The notes: a model not told the origin generated them from the sequence alone. Shown: positions 1-7,763, numbered from the stretch's first letter. The stretch: DNA of 52,169 nt from an uncultured Clostridia bacterium (GCA_944387315.1 CALXEL010000035.1:1-52169), one strand, 5' to 3'. Numbers and translations are program-made.

Positions 1-1
1 A

Positions 2-475
2 GTGGTACTAAACCATGGCTGGCTGACTGATGAGTCGCTGACCTATCTGATCGGAGTCAGCGAAAGTACACCAGGCCCCATTATGGTAAATCTGGCTACC
101 TATATCGGCAGCTTAGAGGCTGGGCTGCCAGGAGCCCTATTGGCTACTGTAACGGTAGTCTTGCCCTCCTTTTTGGTAATCTTGGCTGTGACTGCCCTAT
201 TGGAAAACTTTTTAAAAAAAGGTTGGGTGCAGGCCCTGTTGCGTGGGCTCAAGCCTTGTCTCACTGGAATCATCCTGGCCACTGGCTGCTACATGATTTG
301 GCAATCCTGTTTTTCTCTGCAACCTGGATTTCAAATTCAGCCCCGCCCCTTGCTGCTCACCTGTATATTGGCCGGGACAATGGCTGTCTTTCCCAAACTT
401 CGCCATAAAAAGCTGTCTCCTATCTCGCTGATTCTCCTTTCCTGTGTCCTGGGAATCGTGGCATATGGCGTATGA
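2..475 (+). CDS. chromate transporter family protein, 3' part
   Basis: The visible reading frame is open to the left edge, so this is the C-terminal half of a gene that starts outside the window. It encodes an integral membrane protein of the chromate ion transporter (CHR) family. The sequence shows the family hallmark ESTPGPIMVNLATYIG near residue 21, followed by three to four hydrophobic segments (about residues 42-68, 85-100, 115-130 and 140-157). The total visible length of 157 residues fits the short, split CHR proteins of Firmicutes, which usually occur as adjacent pairs; the partner would lie upstream. Family members are proton/anion carriers and many have no proven link to chromate, so the substrate is open. 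The gene is followed by a promoter for the csoR-like gene and is not obviously part of the metal operon downstream. Confidence 0.85.
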   Translation: MVLNHGWLTDESLTYLIGVSESTPGPIMVNLATYIGSLEAGLPGALLATVTVVLPSFLVILAVTALLENFLKKGWVQALLRGLKPCLTGIILATGCYMIWQSCFSLQPGFQIQPRPLLLTCILAGTMAVFPKLRHKKLSPISLILLSCVLGIVAYGV

Positions 476-496
476 TGATTTCCTGACACCTCTGCC

Positions 497-525
497 TTGA
501 CAACCTCAGTGTATTTGCCCATAAT
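497..525 (+). promoter_or_regulatory. sigma-A type promoter for csoR-like gene
   Basis: TTGACA at 497-502 and CATAAT at 520-525 are separated by 17 bp. The csoR-like gene starts at 562 after the ribosome binding site GAGGTGA. The tandem repeat found in front of the ATPase gene is absent here, so the repressor may not regulate itself. Confidence 0.6.
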
Positions 526-561
526 AAAGATATATTTTCTATTCTTTCATGAGGTGAGACT

Positions 562-840
562 ATGAGACAGTGTATGGACGCGGAGAACCTTCACAGACGG
601 CTTAAAAAAATTATTGGCCAGGTACAGGCCATAGACCGCATGATTGACGAAGATATCCCCTGTGAGGACATTCTCTCCCAAATCAACGCTGCCAAGTCCG
701 CGTTGCACAAAGCGGGACAGGTGATCTTGGAGGGCCATATTCAGCACTGTGTCAAGGACGGTATCGAACATGGCGACGCTGACAAAACCATTGCCAGCTT
801 TACAAAAGCAGTGGAACGTTTCGCCAATATCAACGGTTAA
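562..840 (+). CDS. CsoR/RcnR-family metal-sensing repressor
   Basis: A 92-residue all-helical DNA-binding repressor of the CsoR/RcnR (DUF156) family. These proteins form tetramers, bind operator DNA without metal, and release it when Cu(I), Ni(II)/Co(II) or sulfur species occupy a site formed by residues of two helices. Here the CsoR-type ligand set is visible: Cys34 (in IPCEDIL), His59 and Cys63 (in LEGHIQHC). C-H-C is the copper-type arrangement, but sensors with other ligands of this family also exist, so the effector is not certain. The start codon has a good ribosome binding site (GAGGTGA, 6-8 nt upstream). The gene is followed by its own terminator and then by the P-type ATPase gene, whose promoter carries a tandem repeat that is the likely operator. 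Confidence 0.93.
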   Translation: MRQCMDAENLHRRLKKIIGQVQAIDRMIDEDIPCEDILSQINAAKSALHKAGQVILEGHIQHCVKDGIEHGDADKTIASFTKAVERFANING

Positions 841-847
841 TCCCCCC

Positions 848-873
848 GCCGGCTTGTGAAAGCCGGCTTTTTT
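848..873 (+). terminator. intrinsic terminator after csoR-like gene
   Basis: GCCGGCTT, a 4-nt loop, AAGCCGGC, then six T. It directly precedes the promoter of the ATPase gene, so the two genes are separate transcription units. Confidence 0.85.
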
Positions 874-881
874 ATTACCGG

Positions 882-910
882 TTGACAACCTATACCCCTA
901 TATGTATAAT
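882..910 (+). promoter_or_regulatory. promoter of the metal ATPase gene
   Basis: A consensus promoter: TTGACA at 882-887, a 17-bp spacer and TATAAT at 905-910. The first copy of the 22-bp tandem repeat (889-910) fills the spacer and the -10 box, so any protein bound there would block RNA polymerase. Confidence 0.85.
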
Positions 911-935
911 ATACCTATACCCATATATGTATAAA
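889..935 (+). repeat. tandem 22-bp direct repeat, candidate CsoR operator
   Basis: Two copies (889-910 and 914-935) match at 20 of 22 positions and are 25 bp apart. Each begins CCTATACCC and ends TATATGTATAA. The TATACCC(C) core resembles the A/T-flanked C/G-run operators of CsoR-family repressors. The copies cover the promoter spacer, the -10 box and the start of the transcript. Binding by the adjacent repressor is inferred from position. Confidence 0.6.
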
Positions 936-948
936 AGAGGCGTTTGTT

Positions 949-2817
949 ATGGAACAACTGGAAAAAATATTGGAATGGGGCGGAACCAAACGGGATATTG
1001 CATTTCTATCCCTCTCAGGGTTAGCTCTGGTGGGCAGCATTCTCCACTGGCAGCCCCTTCCCTTTGATTTAGCTTGGGTGGCAATTGTACTGTGCGGCCT
1101 GCCCATTATTTTGGAAGCTATCATCGGATTGGTTACCGCTTTTGACATCAAAGCGGACGTCCTGGTTTCTCTGGCGCTGATTGCCTCTGTTGTGATTGGA
1201 GAGGACTTCGCCGCTGGAGAAGTGTCCTTTATTATGCAGCTGGGAGCGCTGTTGGAGGACCTTACAGTTGCCAAAGCCCGGGCTGGTATCGAGCGGCTGG
1301 TACACCTGACGCCCCGCACTGCCCGCAGGCTGACCACTTCAGGGGAAGAGGTCATTCCCGCCCAGCAGGTGCAGGTGGGAGACCGGCTTCGGGTGCTGCC
1401 CGGCGAGTCCATTCCAGTGGACGGAGTCATCCTTTCGGGAGAGACCTCAGTCAACCAATCGGTGATGACTGGGGAATCCCTGCCTGTGGACAAAGGCCCT
1501 GGAGACACTGTCTCCAGTGGTACTGTCAATCAATTTGGTGCCTTTGAGATGGAAGCCACCAAGGTTGGAGAGGACAGTTCCATTCAACGGATGATCCGGC
1601 TGGTACAGTCGGCAGACGCGGGCAAGGCAAAAATTGTAGGCCTTGCCGACCGGTGGGCCACCTGGATTGTAGTCATTGCCCTGACTGCGGCGGTTCTTAC
1701 CTGGCTGTTCAGCGGCGAGGCAATCCGGGCCGTAACCATTCTGGTTGTATTTTGCCCCTGTGCCCTGGTACTGGCCACCCCCACCGCCATTATGGCCGCC
1801 ATTGGAAACGCCACCAAACATGGCTTTTTGGTTCGGGAAGGGGACGCCCTGGAAAGGCTGTCCACTGTGTCGGCCATTACCTTTGATAAAACTGGCACCC
1901 TGACCCATGGCACACCGGAAGTGGTAGCGGTACGCAGCTTTTGCCAGCTGTCAGAGCAACAGCTGCACCAGCTGGCAGCCAGCGCGGAATCCCGTTCGGA
2001 ACACCCTCTGGGCAAGGCCATTGTGCGCTGCTGGCAGCCAGAAAAAGAGGAAGCCCTTTTCCATCCCAATTCTTTTCAGATGATTCCGGGCCGGGGTGTC
2101 CAGGCGACCATTGAGGGCCATTGGGTATTGGCCGGCAACCTCCAACTGCTGGCAGACAATCAAATCTCTCTGCCCCCATCCGTCCAGGAGGCAGCCGAAG
2201 CCTATCTGCAAAAGGGTTGTACCATCACCTATCTGGCTGTAGACAGGATGGCGGCAGGTTTTATAGCCCTTTCCGATACCCTAAGGCCCACCTCCGTATC
2301 TACCATTGCACAAATCAAAAATGAGGGCATTGCCCCTATTCTTCTGACCGGTGACCACCAAAACGCTGCCGCCCATATGGCGGAGCAGCTGGGCATTACC
2401 CAGGTGTACGCCAACTGCCTGCCAGAGGATAAATTGCAGCATATCACCCAATTGCAGCAGGCCGGACAGCCAGTCTGCATGGTGGGGGACGGCATCAATG
2501 ATGCACCCGCCCTAAAAACCGCCTGTGTAGGAATTGCCATGGGCGGAATCGGCAGTGATATTGCAGTAGATGCCGCTGATATCGCCCTGGTCAGCGACCG
2601 AATTGAGGAACTGCCTCATCTGCTGGCTCTCTCCCACCGGATGATGAAAACCATCCGTCGCAATATCACTTTTTCCATGGTACTGAACTTTGTGGCAATT
2701 GGATTGGCGTTTCCCGGTATCCTCAATCCTGTGGTGGGGGCACTGGTACATAACGCAGGTTCAGTTATCGTCATTATCAACTCTGCCCTGCTCCTTCACT
2801 GGCGTCGCGACAAATAG
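949..2817 (+). CDS. P1B-type heavy-metal translocating ATPase
   Basis: A 622-residue metal-exporting P-type ATPase of the inner membrane. All catalytic parts are visible: the TGES actuator loop, the transmembrane metal motif CPC at residues 269-271, the phosphorylation site DKTGT at 313-317, the SEHPLG (HP) motif of the nucleotide-binding domain, and the hinge GDGIND near 513-518. There is no N-terminal HMA metal-binding domain, so the protein starts directly with the membrane part. The last membrane helix carries HNAGS near residues 601-605. That differs from the MxxSS of copper pumps and the DxG of Zn/Cd pumps, and is closer to the HEGGT of cobalt-type (P1B-4) pumps. The metal therefore cannot be called from sequence. 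The start has the ribosome binding site AGAGGCG. Expression is probably controlled by the CsoR-like protein next door. Confidence 0.93.
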   Translation: MEQLEKILEWGGTKRDIAFLSLSGLALVGSILHWQPLPFDLAWVAIVLCGLPIILEAIIGLVTAFDIKADVLVSLALIASVVIGEDFAAGEVSFIMQLGALLEDLTVAKARAGIERLVHLTPRTARRLTTSGEEVIPAQQVQVGDRLRVLPGESIPVDGVILSGETSVNQSVMTGESLPVDKGPGDTVSSGTVNQFGAFEMEATKVGEDSSIQRMIRLVQSADAGKAKIVGLADRWATWIVVIALTAAVLTWLFSGEAIRAVTILVVFCPCALVLATPTAIMAAIGNATKHGFLVREGDALERLSTVSAITFDKTGTLTHGTPEVVAVRSFCQLSEQQLHQLAASAESRSEHPLGKAIVRCWQPEKEEALFHPNSFQMIPGRGVQATIEGHWVLAGNLQLLADNQISLPPSVQEAAEAYLQKGCTITYLAVDRMAAGFIALSDTLRPTSVSTIAQIKNEGIAPILLTGDHQNAAAHMAEQLGITQVYANCLPEDKLQHITQLQQAGQPVCMVGDGINDAPALKTACVGIAMGGIGSDIAVDAADIALVSDRIEELPHLLALSHRMMKTIRRNITFSMVLNFVAIGLAFPGILNPVVGALVHNAGSVIVIINSALLLHWRRDK

Positions 2818-2836
2818 CTTGCTCTCGGAAAATAAA

Positions 2837-2870
2837 AAGTCCGCTGTTCCCTATCGGGAACAGCGGACTT
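2837..2870. terminator. bidirectional terminator between convergent genes
   Basis: A perfect 15-bp inverted repeat (AAGTCCGCTGTTCCC and its complement) around the loop TATC. It ends the ATPase transcript on the plus strand and the transketolase transcript on the minus strand. Confidence 0.8.
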
Positions 2871-2888
2871 ATATTTATAAAACAGGAA

Positions 2889-3860
2889 TTACGCGTCTCT
2901 TCTGGCAATGGCCTTGAGAGCCTTTTCCACAATGTGCTGGGCATTGAGACGGAAACGCTGACGCAGGTAATCCTCAGTACCTACCTCACCAAACTCATCC
3001 TCTACTCCCACCATTTCCATTACTACAGGGGTATGTTTTACCACAACCTCAGCAACTGCGGAACCTAAACCGCCAATTACATTGTGGTTTTCACAGGTCA
3101 CCAAAGCACCAGTGTCATCGGCAGCCTCCACAATAGCCTGTTCGTCAATGGGCTTAATGGTAAACATATCAATAACCCGGGCTTCAATTCCCTGCTCATG
3201 AAGCAGCTGGGCCGCCTCCAGGGCCTGGGCTACCATAATACCACAGGCGATCAGGGTGACGTCATTGCCCTCCCGGATGGTCAGGGATTTTCCAATCTGG
3301 AAGGTGGTTCCCTCATCATAGACAGTGATGGCGTTTTTCCGTTTGAGACGGATGTAGTGAACCCCTCTCATATCAGCCAGCTGCCGCACCACACTTTTCA
3401 GCATGGTGGTATCGGTGGGCTCTACCACTACCGCGGTGGGAATGCTGCGCATTAAGGCAATATCCTCAAAGGGCATATGGGTACCGCCATTGTAGGCAGC
3501 TGTAATACCAGGGTCAGAACCAATTACATTGATGGTATTTTTGGCATAGGCGCCCGACAGGAAAATCTGATCAAAGCAGCGCCGGGTAGCAAAAGGACCA
3601 AAAGAGTGAACAAAAGGAGTTTTGCCGGCCGCCGACAAACCACAAGCCACGCCAATCATGTTGGCCTCGGCAATGCCCACGTTAAACGCCCGGTCGGGGA
3701 AAGCAGCGGCAAAAGGTTTCATGCCACTGGAACCATAGAGGTCCGCATCCAAATAGACAATATCCTCCCGGCTGGAAGCCAGATCGGTCAGGGTGGCACA
3801 CAGTGCCTTTCTCATCTCGAGAGTTTCTTTTACATTTTCTGCAGCAAGTACCAATGCCAT
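2889..3860 (-). CDS. transketolase, C-terminal subunit
   Basis: The 323-residue second half of a split transketolase, which moves two-carbon ketol units between sugar phosphates in the non-oxidative pentose phosphate pathway. It carries the pyrimidine-binding domain, including the GIAEANMIGVACGLSAAGKTP stretch with the conserved catalytic glutamate, followed by the C-terminal transketolase domain (from about residue 190). A full-length transketolase has both halves in one chain of about 660 residues; here they are two genes, as in many Clostridia and archaea. The ATG overlaps the TAA of the N-terminal subunit gene (TAATG), so the two are probably translationally coupled and made in equal amounts. 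Confidence 0.93.
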   Translation of the reverse strand: MALVLAAENVKETLEMRKALCATLTDLASSREDIVYLDADLYGSSGMKPFAAAFPDRAFNVGIAEANMIGVACGLSAAGKTPFVHSFGPFATRRCFDQIFLSGAYAKNTINVIGSDPGITAAYNGGTHMPFEDIALMRSIPTAVVVEPTDTTMLKSVVRQLADMRGVHYIRLKRKNAITVYDEGTTFQIGKSLTIREGNDVTLIACGIMVAQALEAAQLLHEQGIEARVIDMFTIKPIDEQAIVEAADDTGALVTCENHNVIGGLGSAVAEVVVKHTPVVMEMVGVEDEFGEVGTEDYLRQRFRLNAQHIVEKALKAIARRDA

Positions 3861-4705
3861 TACTCTGCCACCACCTTTGCAAGATGTGCCTCGAGTTCCG
3901 CGAGGCCGGACGCCAGCTGTTCAGCGCTGATGGTAATATGATGGTTCAGCTCAATTTCAGACGCGAAAGAGCACCCATAAGCTTTAATGGTATCCAATAT
4001 AATACAGGTGGGCTGGTCAGGGTTGCTCTTAGCATGAGCAATGGCGTCGGAAATAGCTTCCACATCATGGCCATTAATCACAAAGGAATCCCAACCAAAA
4101 GCTCTAAACCGCTCATCCATATTGGAAAAATCATTGATATCTTTGATATAGCCATCCAGCTGTTTTTTATTCCAGTCTACAAAGGCAATCAGGTTGCCCA
4201 GCTTTTTCTGTGCCGCAAAAGAAGCTGCCTCCCAAACCTGTCCCTCTTCAATTTCACCATCACCCAGAATCAGGTAGGTGTAGTTGTCCTGGTGATTCAG
4301 CCGCTGACCCAGGGCCATTCCCACCGCCAGCGAAGAACCCTGTCCCAGGGAACCAGTGGTCATATCAATACCAGGAGTCAGATTCCGGTCACAGTGGCTG
4401 GGCAGATGGGTTCCACCCTGGTTGATGGTCAAAAGCTCTTCCATGGGAAAATATCCTTTCAGCGCCAAAGTGGCATAGACGCCGGGGCCCGCATGCCCCT
4501 TGGAGCAAACCAGATAATCCCGATCCTTCCAGGCAGGGTCCTGGGGATTCAGCTTCATCTCTCCTCCATAGAGAACCGAAAGCAGATCGGCAATGGACAA
4601 AGCGCCGCCCAGATGTCCGAAGCCCAGATGTCCCAGAGCTTTTAATGTCTCGATCCGAATCTGGGTCGCGAATATCTCAGCCTCTTTTTTTTGCTGTTGA
4701 TTCAT
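3860..4705 (-). CDS. transketolase, N-terminal subunit
   Basis: The 281-residue first half of the split transketolase. It binds the thiamine diphosphate diphosphate group and Mg2+: the motif GDGEIEEGQVWEA followed about 25 residues later by DWNKKQ is the standard ThDP fold signature (GDG...N), and CSKGHAGPG is the conserved loop with the substrate-contacting histidine. It forms the active site together with the C-terminal subunit encoded immediately downstream with a 1-nt overlap. The start ATG is preceded by GGAGGTG, 11 nt away. The gene stands at the head of a two-gene operon whose leader holds two strong hairpins. Confidence 0.93.
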   Translation of the reverse strand: MNQQQKKEAEIFATQIRIETLKALGHLGFGHLGGALSIADLLSVLYGGEMKLNPQDPAWKDRDYLVCSKGHAGPGVYATLALKGYFPMEELLTINQGGTHLPSHCDRNLTPGIDMTTGSLGQGSSLAVGMALGQRLNHQDNYTYLILGDGEIEEGQVWEAASFAAQKKLGNLIAFVDWNKKQLDGYIKDINDFSNMDERFRAFGWDSFVINGHDVEAISDAIAHAKSNPDQPTCIILDTIKAYGCSFASEIELNHHITISAEQLASGLAELEAHLAKVVAE

Positions 4706-4717
4706 GTGTCAGACACA
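4705..4717. repeat. palindrome at the transketolase start codon
   Basis: TGTGTC-A-GACACA is a perfect 13-bp dyad lying between the ribosome binding site and the ATG of the transketolase N-subunit gene. It could be an operator or chance; no function is assigned. Confidence 0.35.
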
Positions 4718-4733
4718 CCTCCAAAAGATTTGA

Positions 4734-4805
4734 GAACCCTCTGTTATTGGGGCACAGAAGGTTCCATTTCCTCTCACAACCACGTGGTGAAACAGCTTGT
4801 CTCAC
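4734..4805 (-). promoter_or_regulatory. structured mRNA leader of the transketolase operon
   Basis: Read on the minus strand, two strong stems lie between the promoter and the ribosome binding site. The first (4805-4787) pairs GUGAGACA with UGUUUCAC around the triloop AGC. The second (4764-4734) pairs GAACCUUCUGU with ACAGAGGGUUC around a 9-nt loop and is followed by a poor U-rich run (UCAAAUCUUUU) and then the ribosome binding site. The second stem could act as an attenuator or control translation. It matches no riboswitch class I know. Confidence 0.5.
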
Positions 4806-4817
4806 CCACCTGTTTTG

Positions 4818-4823
4818 ATTATA
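4818..4823 (-). promoter_or_regulatory. extended -10 promoter of the transketolase operon
   Basis: On the minus strand TGTTATAAT forms an extended -10 element (TGnTATAAT) without a good -35 box. Transcription would start near 4811, about 106 nt before the start codon, so both leader hairpins would be in the transcript. Confidence 0.5.
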
Positions 4824-4879
4824 ACATAAATTTAGGAAATTTCTATCCGACAAATGGATTTTGGTGTTTCTCACCTGTA

Positions 4880-4908
4880 TTGACAACCACAAAGGCCTAT
4901 GGTATAGT
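4880..4908 (+). promoter_or_regulatory. promoter of the 549-residue membrane protein gene
   Basis: TTGACA at 4880-4885, a 17-bp spacer and TATAGT at 4903-4908. The expected start of transcription is at the left edge of the inverted repeat 4917-4939. Confidence 0.7.
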
Positions 4909-4916
4909 AAAAACGC

Positions 4917-4939
4917 AATATATCGAGATTCGATATATT
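4917..4939. repeat. inverted repeat at the transcription start, candidate operator
   Basis: AATATATCG, five bases, CGATATATT: a perfect 9-bp dyad placed just downstream of the -10 box, where a bound repressor would block transcription of the gene at 5000. No regulator gene lies next to it. Confidence 0.55.
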
Positions 4940-4999
4940 TTACAAAACGGTCATAGAAAACAGTTGTAAAATTCAACTTTCAGGAAATGGGAGCTGTTT

Positions 5000-6649
5000 A
5001 TGAAAAAAGCCAAACTTCTTGTCTACGCAGGTATCACCCTGTTTGCCCTCTTTTACCTTTTCGCAGAGGCCATCACCATTAATCCCCTCTACTTTGAGGG
5101 CGCTTTCTTCTGGTGTGTCCTGATTACTGTATATCTGGGGGCTTGGGCTCTGTTCCGCTTTGGGGAATTCATTCCAGAATCCCTGCAGGGCGGCGTAAAA
5201 ACCTTTGCCTTTCAGACGACCTCCAAATTCCCCCGGTGGACTAAAATCCTTTTGGTTGCTCCCTGGGTCTTCATTTTGGTTATGTCCCTGTTTTCCTCGG
5301 TACTCTTCAGTTGGAAAGCTTATCGGGATCAGCTGGGAGATCCCCAGGTGCAAACTTTTTCCAGTGATATGCAGATGATGGACCTCTCTCAAATTCCCAT
5401 TGTGGACCAGGATCTTGCCTATAAACTGGCCGACAAAAAGCTGGGCGAACGCCCCTCATTGGGCAGCCAGGTGGTCCTGGGAGAACCGGTCATTCAGCAG
5501 GTAAACGGCCGGTTGGTTTGGGTGGTGCCTCTCCACCACTCCGGCTTGTTCAAATGGATCACCAACATGGAAGGTACTCCAGGATATGTAGTGGTATCCG
5601 CCACCAATGTCAACGATGTAGAATATGTGGACAACTTCAAAATCAAGTACCATCCCAATTCCTATTTGCTCCATGATCTGACCAGACACATTCGTCTCAG
5701 TGGGGGACTGCTCCAGGGGGTCACCGACTATTCCTTTGAGCTGGATGAGCAGGGACAGCCATACTGGATCGCCACCACCTATCGGAACACCCGAGGCTTT
5801 GCCCTGCCAGAGGCCACTGGCGTATATGCTATCAACGCCTCCACTGGCGCTATGACACAGTACACCATTGACAATCTTCCCGACTGGATCGACCGGGTAC
5901 AGCCAGAAGCCTTTATCCGGGCTCAGATCACCAATAAAGGGGAATATGTCCATGGATTCCTCAACTTCTCCGACAAGGACAAATATCGTCCCTCTGAAGG
6001 ACAGACCATTATCTATAACAACGGCCGTTGCTACCTGTTTACCGGCATCACCAGTGTAGGCAAGGACGAAAGCGCTATCGGCTTTATGATGGTGGATATG
6101 GTCACCAAGCAGCCCTATCTCTACCAGATGAACGGCGCCACCGAAAAATCGGCAGAAGCTTCCGCTGAGGGTAAGGTTCAGCATCTGGGATACGATGCCA
6201 CCTTCCCCAAAATTCTCAATGTCAATGGCCAGCCCACCTACTTTATGACCCTGAAAGACCGGGAGGGTCTGATTAAACAATATGCCTTCGTCTCGGTGAG
6301 CAACTATTCCCTGGTTGGCGTAGGGGAAACCATTCAGGAAGCTCTTCGGGATTTTGAAACAGTTCTGCAAAACAGCGGCATGGGTGGCTCCCTGGACAAC
6401 GCCACTGGTGAGTTGAAAACCGCCTCCGGTGAAGTCATCCGAATTTCCAGTGAGTTTAACGGCAACGAAACTGTTTACAAGATGATCCTTACCGGATGGG
6501 AAGATCATATTTTCATTGCTGTATCCTCCCTCAGCGATGAACTTGCCCTCACCCAGCCGGGAGACCCTGTCACCGTTTCCTACTATGAGAGCAGCAGCCC
6601 TATTGTCTCTGCTTCTCAGTTTGACAACACACTTTTTACCCAAAAGTAG
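5000..6649 (+). CDS. membrane-anchored protein of unknown function
   Basis: A 549-residue protein I cannot assign to a characterised family. It starts with three hydrophobic segments (about residues 6-26, 34-54 and 80-106) that would anchor it in the cytoplasmic membrane. They are followed by a long soluble part of about 440 residues that is probably outside the cell. That part is rich in beta-type, tyrosine-containing stretches such as GYVVVSATNVNDVEYV and YPYLYQ-like turns; it has no cysteine pairs, no clear catalytic motif and no sorting signal. The start ATG follows GGGAG at 6 nt. The gene is monocistronic, with a strong promoter and a dyad at its transcription start, and it ends at a good terminator. 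A role in envelope sensing or cell-wall assembly would be a guess. Confidence 0.85.
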   Translation: MKKAKLLVYAGITLFALFYLFAEAITINPLYFEGAFFWCVLITVYLGAWALFRFGEFIPESLQGGVKTFAFQTTSKFPRWTKILLVAPWVFILVMSLFSSVLFSWKAYRDQLGDPQVQTFSSDMQMMDLSQIPIVDQDLAYKLADKKLGERPSLGSQVVLGEPVIQQVNGRLVWVVPLHHSGLFKWITNMEGTPGYVVVSATNVNDVEYVDNFKIKYHPNSYLLHDLTRHIRLSGGLLQGVTDYSFELDEQGQPYWIATTYRNTRGFALPEATGVYAINASTGAMTQYTIDNLPDWIDRVQPEAFIRAQITNKGEYVHGFLNFSDKDKYRPSEGQTIIYNNGRCYLFTGITSVGKDESAIGFMMVDMVTKQPYLYQMNGATEKSAEASAEGKVQHLGYDATFPKILNVNGQPTYFMTLKDREGLIKQYAFVSVSNYSLVGVGETIQEALRDFETVLQNSGMGGSLDNATGELKTASGEVIRISSEFNGNETVYKMILTGWEDHIFIAVSSLSDELALTQPGDPVTVSYYESSSPIVSASQFDNTLFTQK

Positions 6650-6672
6650 TTAACCCATATACGCCTGTACAA

Positions 6673-6699
6673 AACCTCCCGGTCTCCGGGAGGTTTTTC
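6673..6699 (+). terminator. intrinsic terminator
   Basis: AACCTCCCGG, loop TCT, CCGGGAGGTT, then TTTCTTTTT. Confidence 0.85.
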
Positions 6700-6791
6700 T
6701 TTTTAAGCTCAAACGATGCTATTTTTGTGAGAAAGTCGAGTATTTAATACAGGATTATGGTATGCTTCATAACAGAAAGGAGGGAATATGA

Positions 6792-7664
6792 ATGCTGCAT
6801 AAACTAAACAAAGCTATAGAATATATCGAAGCCCATTTGGGTGAGGAAAATTTACAAAGCCACATGTTTCAGCATATAGAAACAGAGGAATATCAATTTC
6901 GCCAGGTATTTTATGCCATCACTGGCATAACCTTAACGGAATATATCAAAAACCGCCGGCTATCCGAAGCCAGCAAAAAGCTGTTGGCAGGAGCCTCGGT
7001 CACAGATATCGCGTATGAATACGGCTATCAATCTATAGATGGGTTCTCACGAGCCTTTAAAAAGTGGAGCGGCATTTTGCCATCGCAGGTAAGCAAAAAG
7101 CAGCAAGGCAAACTCTACCCTCAACTGAGTTTTGTCGTAACATGTAAAGGAGGACATTCTATGGAATATAAGATTCAGCAAATGCCGGTTTTTTTCTTTG
7201 CCGGCGTATCCAGACGAGTACCACTGCAATTTCAAGGGGTAAACAATGAAATTGTAAAACTGGCCCAAAGCATTACCCCTGACCAAAGGGAAGAAATGCA
7301 CAGGCTGCAAAATATCCAACCCCGGGAAATTGTCAATGTATCGTATCAATCAGATACCAATTTTTTAGAGGAATCGGGGGAACTGACCCATCTGATCGGC
7401 GTACTGACTACTGAACCACAGGTAGGGGCAGGGTTGGAAATACTGGCTCGAAAAGCTGGTACTTGGGCGGTATTTCCCAATGAGGGACCCTTCCCTTTTA
7501 CTTTACAGGACACAATGGCCAGGATCTATTCAGAGTGGCTGTTAACCGCAGACTATAAACTGGCAGATTCCCTCTCCTTTTCCTTTACCAAAATGGACCC
7601 CAACCGTCCTGACTATGCCTACAGTGAAATCTGGATACCTGTAACTGAAAACCGAGGCAATTAG
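6792..7664 (+). CDS. AraC-type regulator with GyrI-like effector domain
   Basis: A 290-residue transcription regulator. Residues 1-105 form the double helix-turn-helix DNA-binding domain of the AraC family (ending VTDIAYEYGYQSIDGFSRAFKKW, shown here only as the AYEYGYQSIDGFSRAFKKW core). After a short linker, residues 125-290 form a GyrI-like/SoxS-Rob-type effector-binding domain beginning MEYKIQQMPVFFFAGVSRRV. Such proteins (Rob, BmrR-like) sense small hydrophobic or cationic compounds and often activate drug-efflux genes; no target is adjacent. AAAGGAGGG lies 8 nt before this ATG. An earlier ATG at 6788 opens only a four-codon frame that overlaps the true start. Confidence 0.9.
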   Translation: MLHKLNKAIEYIEAHLGEENLQSHMFQHIETEEYQFRQVFYAITGITLTEYIKNRRLSEASKKLLAGASVTDIAYEYGYQSIDGFSRAFKKWSGILPSQVSKKQQGKLYPQLSFVVTCKGGHSMEYKIQQMPVFFFAGVSRRVPLQFQGVNNEIVKLAQSITPDQREEMHRLQNIQPREIVNVSYQSDTNFLEESGELTHLIGVLTTEPQVGAGLEILARKAGTWAVFPNEGPFPFTLQDTMARIYSEWLLTADYKLADSLSFSFTKMDPNRPDYAYSEIWIPVTENRGN

Positions 7665-7733
7665 CCAAAATCATTTAGAGATTATCAAATTTCGCGGCAA
7701 TTACAAAAAGATTCTCACAGTTTCTCCTGTAGG

Positions 7734-7763
7734 TTGCCATAAAAACCTCTTTTGTTGTACAAT
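7734..7763 (+). promoter_or_regulatory. promoter of the helicase gene
   Basis: TTGCCA at 7734-7739, an 18-bp spacer and TACAAT at 7758-7763, 31 nt before the start codon. Confidence 0.55.

Noticed and set aside
3803-4645. Open frame opposite the transketolase genes
   Set aside because: Antisense shadow of two well-supported genes; no ribosome binding site.
6788-6802. Four-codon frame overlapping the AraC-type gene start, as a regulatory leader peptide
   Set aside because: The codons (M-N-A-A) show no attenuation feature and the ribosome binding site fits the main start better; most likely chance.
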